Shown here piece after piece: positions 5,018-5,083 of a DNA stretch of 5,083 nt. Each line of letters opens with the position of its first letter. The stretch's first letter is position 1. A program made the translations under genes and the position numbers. The stretch comes from an uncultured Lachnospiraceae bacterium (GTDB taxonomy: Bacteria > Bacillota > Clostridia > Lachnospirales > Lachnospiraceae), in assembly GCA_947174985.1 (NCBI GenBank), contig CAMWLB010000239.1, forward strand, positions 1-5,083. Direction: 5' to 3'. Below the pieces are notes generated by a model that saw nothing but the letters and a program-made list of their open reading frames with translations, had not been told where the DNA came from and ran no database searches.

Positions 5018-5083
5018 CTAGTTCTCCTTTACACAAACATCTTTTCCATCTTTGAACGTAATATGTCCGCTCCATTCCATAAT
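5018..5083 (-). CDS. Partial CDS, C-terminal end of an unidentified upstream operon gene
   Basis: A minus-strand frame is open from the window edge for 21 codons to a TAG at 5020-5018, ending DGKDVCVKEN. It stops 3 nt before the ADP-ribosyltransferase-like start codon and contains that gene's AAGGAG site, which is the arrangement of translationally coupled operon genes. It therefore probably is the end of a fourth cassette gene rather than chance. Too little is visible to name a family. Confidence 0.5.
   Translation of the reverse strand: MMEWSGHITFKDGKDVCVKEN

Overview
The window looks like chromosomal DNA of an endospore-forming, low-to-medium G+C Clostridia species, probably Lachnospiraceae-like. 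The evidence is a clear SpoVT sporulation regulator, GGAG-type ribosome binding sites, and small tail-anchored proteins of a style common in gut Firmicutes. The assignment below class level is inference.

Layout. Bases 74-1094 hold two minus-strand genes for small proteins that each end in one membrane helix. The first-transcribed one has a bacterial SH3-like domain and an uncertain, unusual start; the second has no recognised domain. Bases 1095-1260 are a dense control region leading rightwards into pncB (1261-2715, nicotinate phosphoribosyltransferase). It contains a near-consensus promoter, two small dyads and a hairpin next to the ribosome binding site. pncB ends at a strong hairpin (2750-2785) shared with the convergent minus-strand gene spoVT (2816-3361). 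In front of spoVT lies a promoter that fits the forespore sigma-G pattern, plus a 9-bp inverted repeat.

Bases 3470-5083 form a tightly packed minus-strand operon. In transcription order it holds the end of an unidentified gene running off the window, a DUF3990-type ADP-ribosyltransferase-like protein, a 138-residue protein of unknown function, and a NADAR-domain protein. Spacings are 3 nt, 16 nt and a 4-nt ATGA overlap. NADAR enzymes are N-glycosidases, and members of the family reverse guanine ADP-ribosylation as antitoxins to DarT-like toxins. The cassette therefore reads as a candidate ADP-ribosylation toxin/antitoxin or phage-defence system with an extra, undescribed third component. It is the most interesting part of the window.

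How they work together. PncB feeds the NAD pool that an ADP-ribosyltransferase would consume, but the two loci are on opposite strands with separate promoters, so a functional link is speculative. The cassette reads in the same direction as spoVT and only a weak terminator-like element lies between them, so cassette transcripts could extend into spoVT. No rRNA, tRNA, CRISPR array, insertion sequence or transposase was found.
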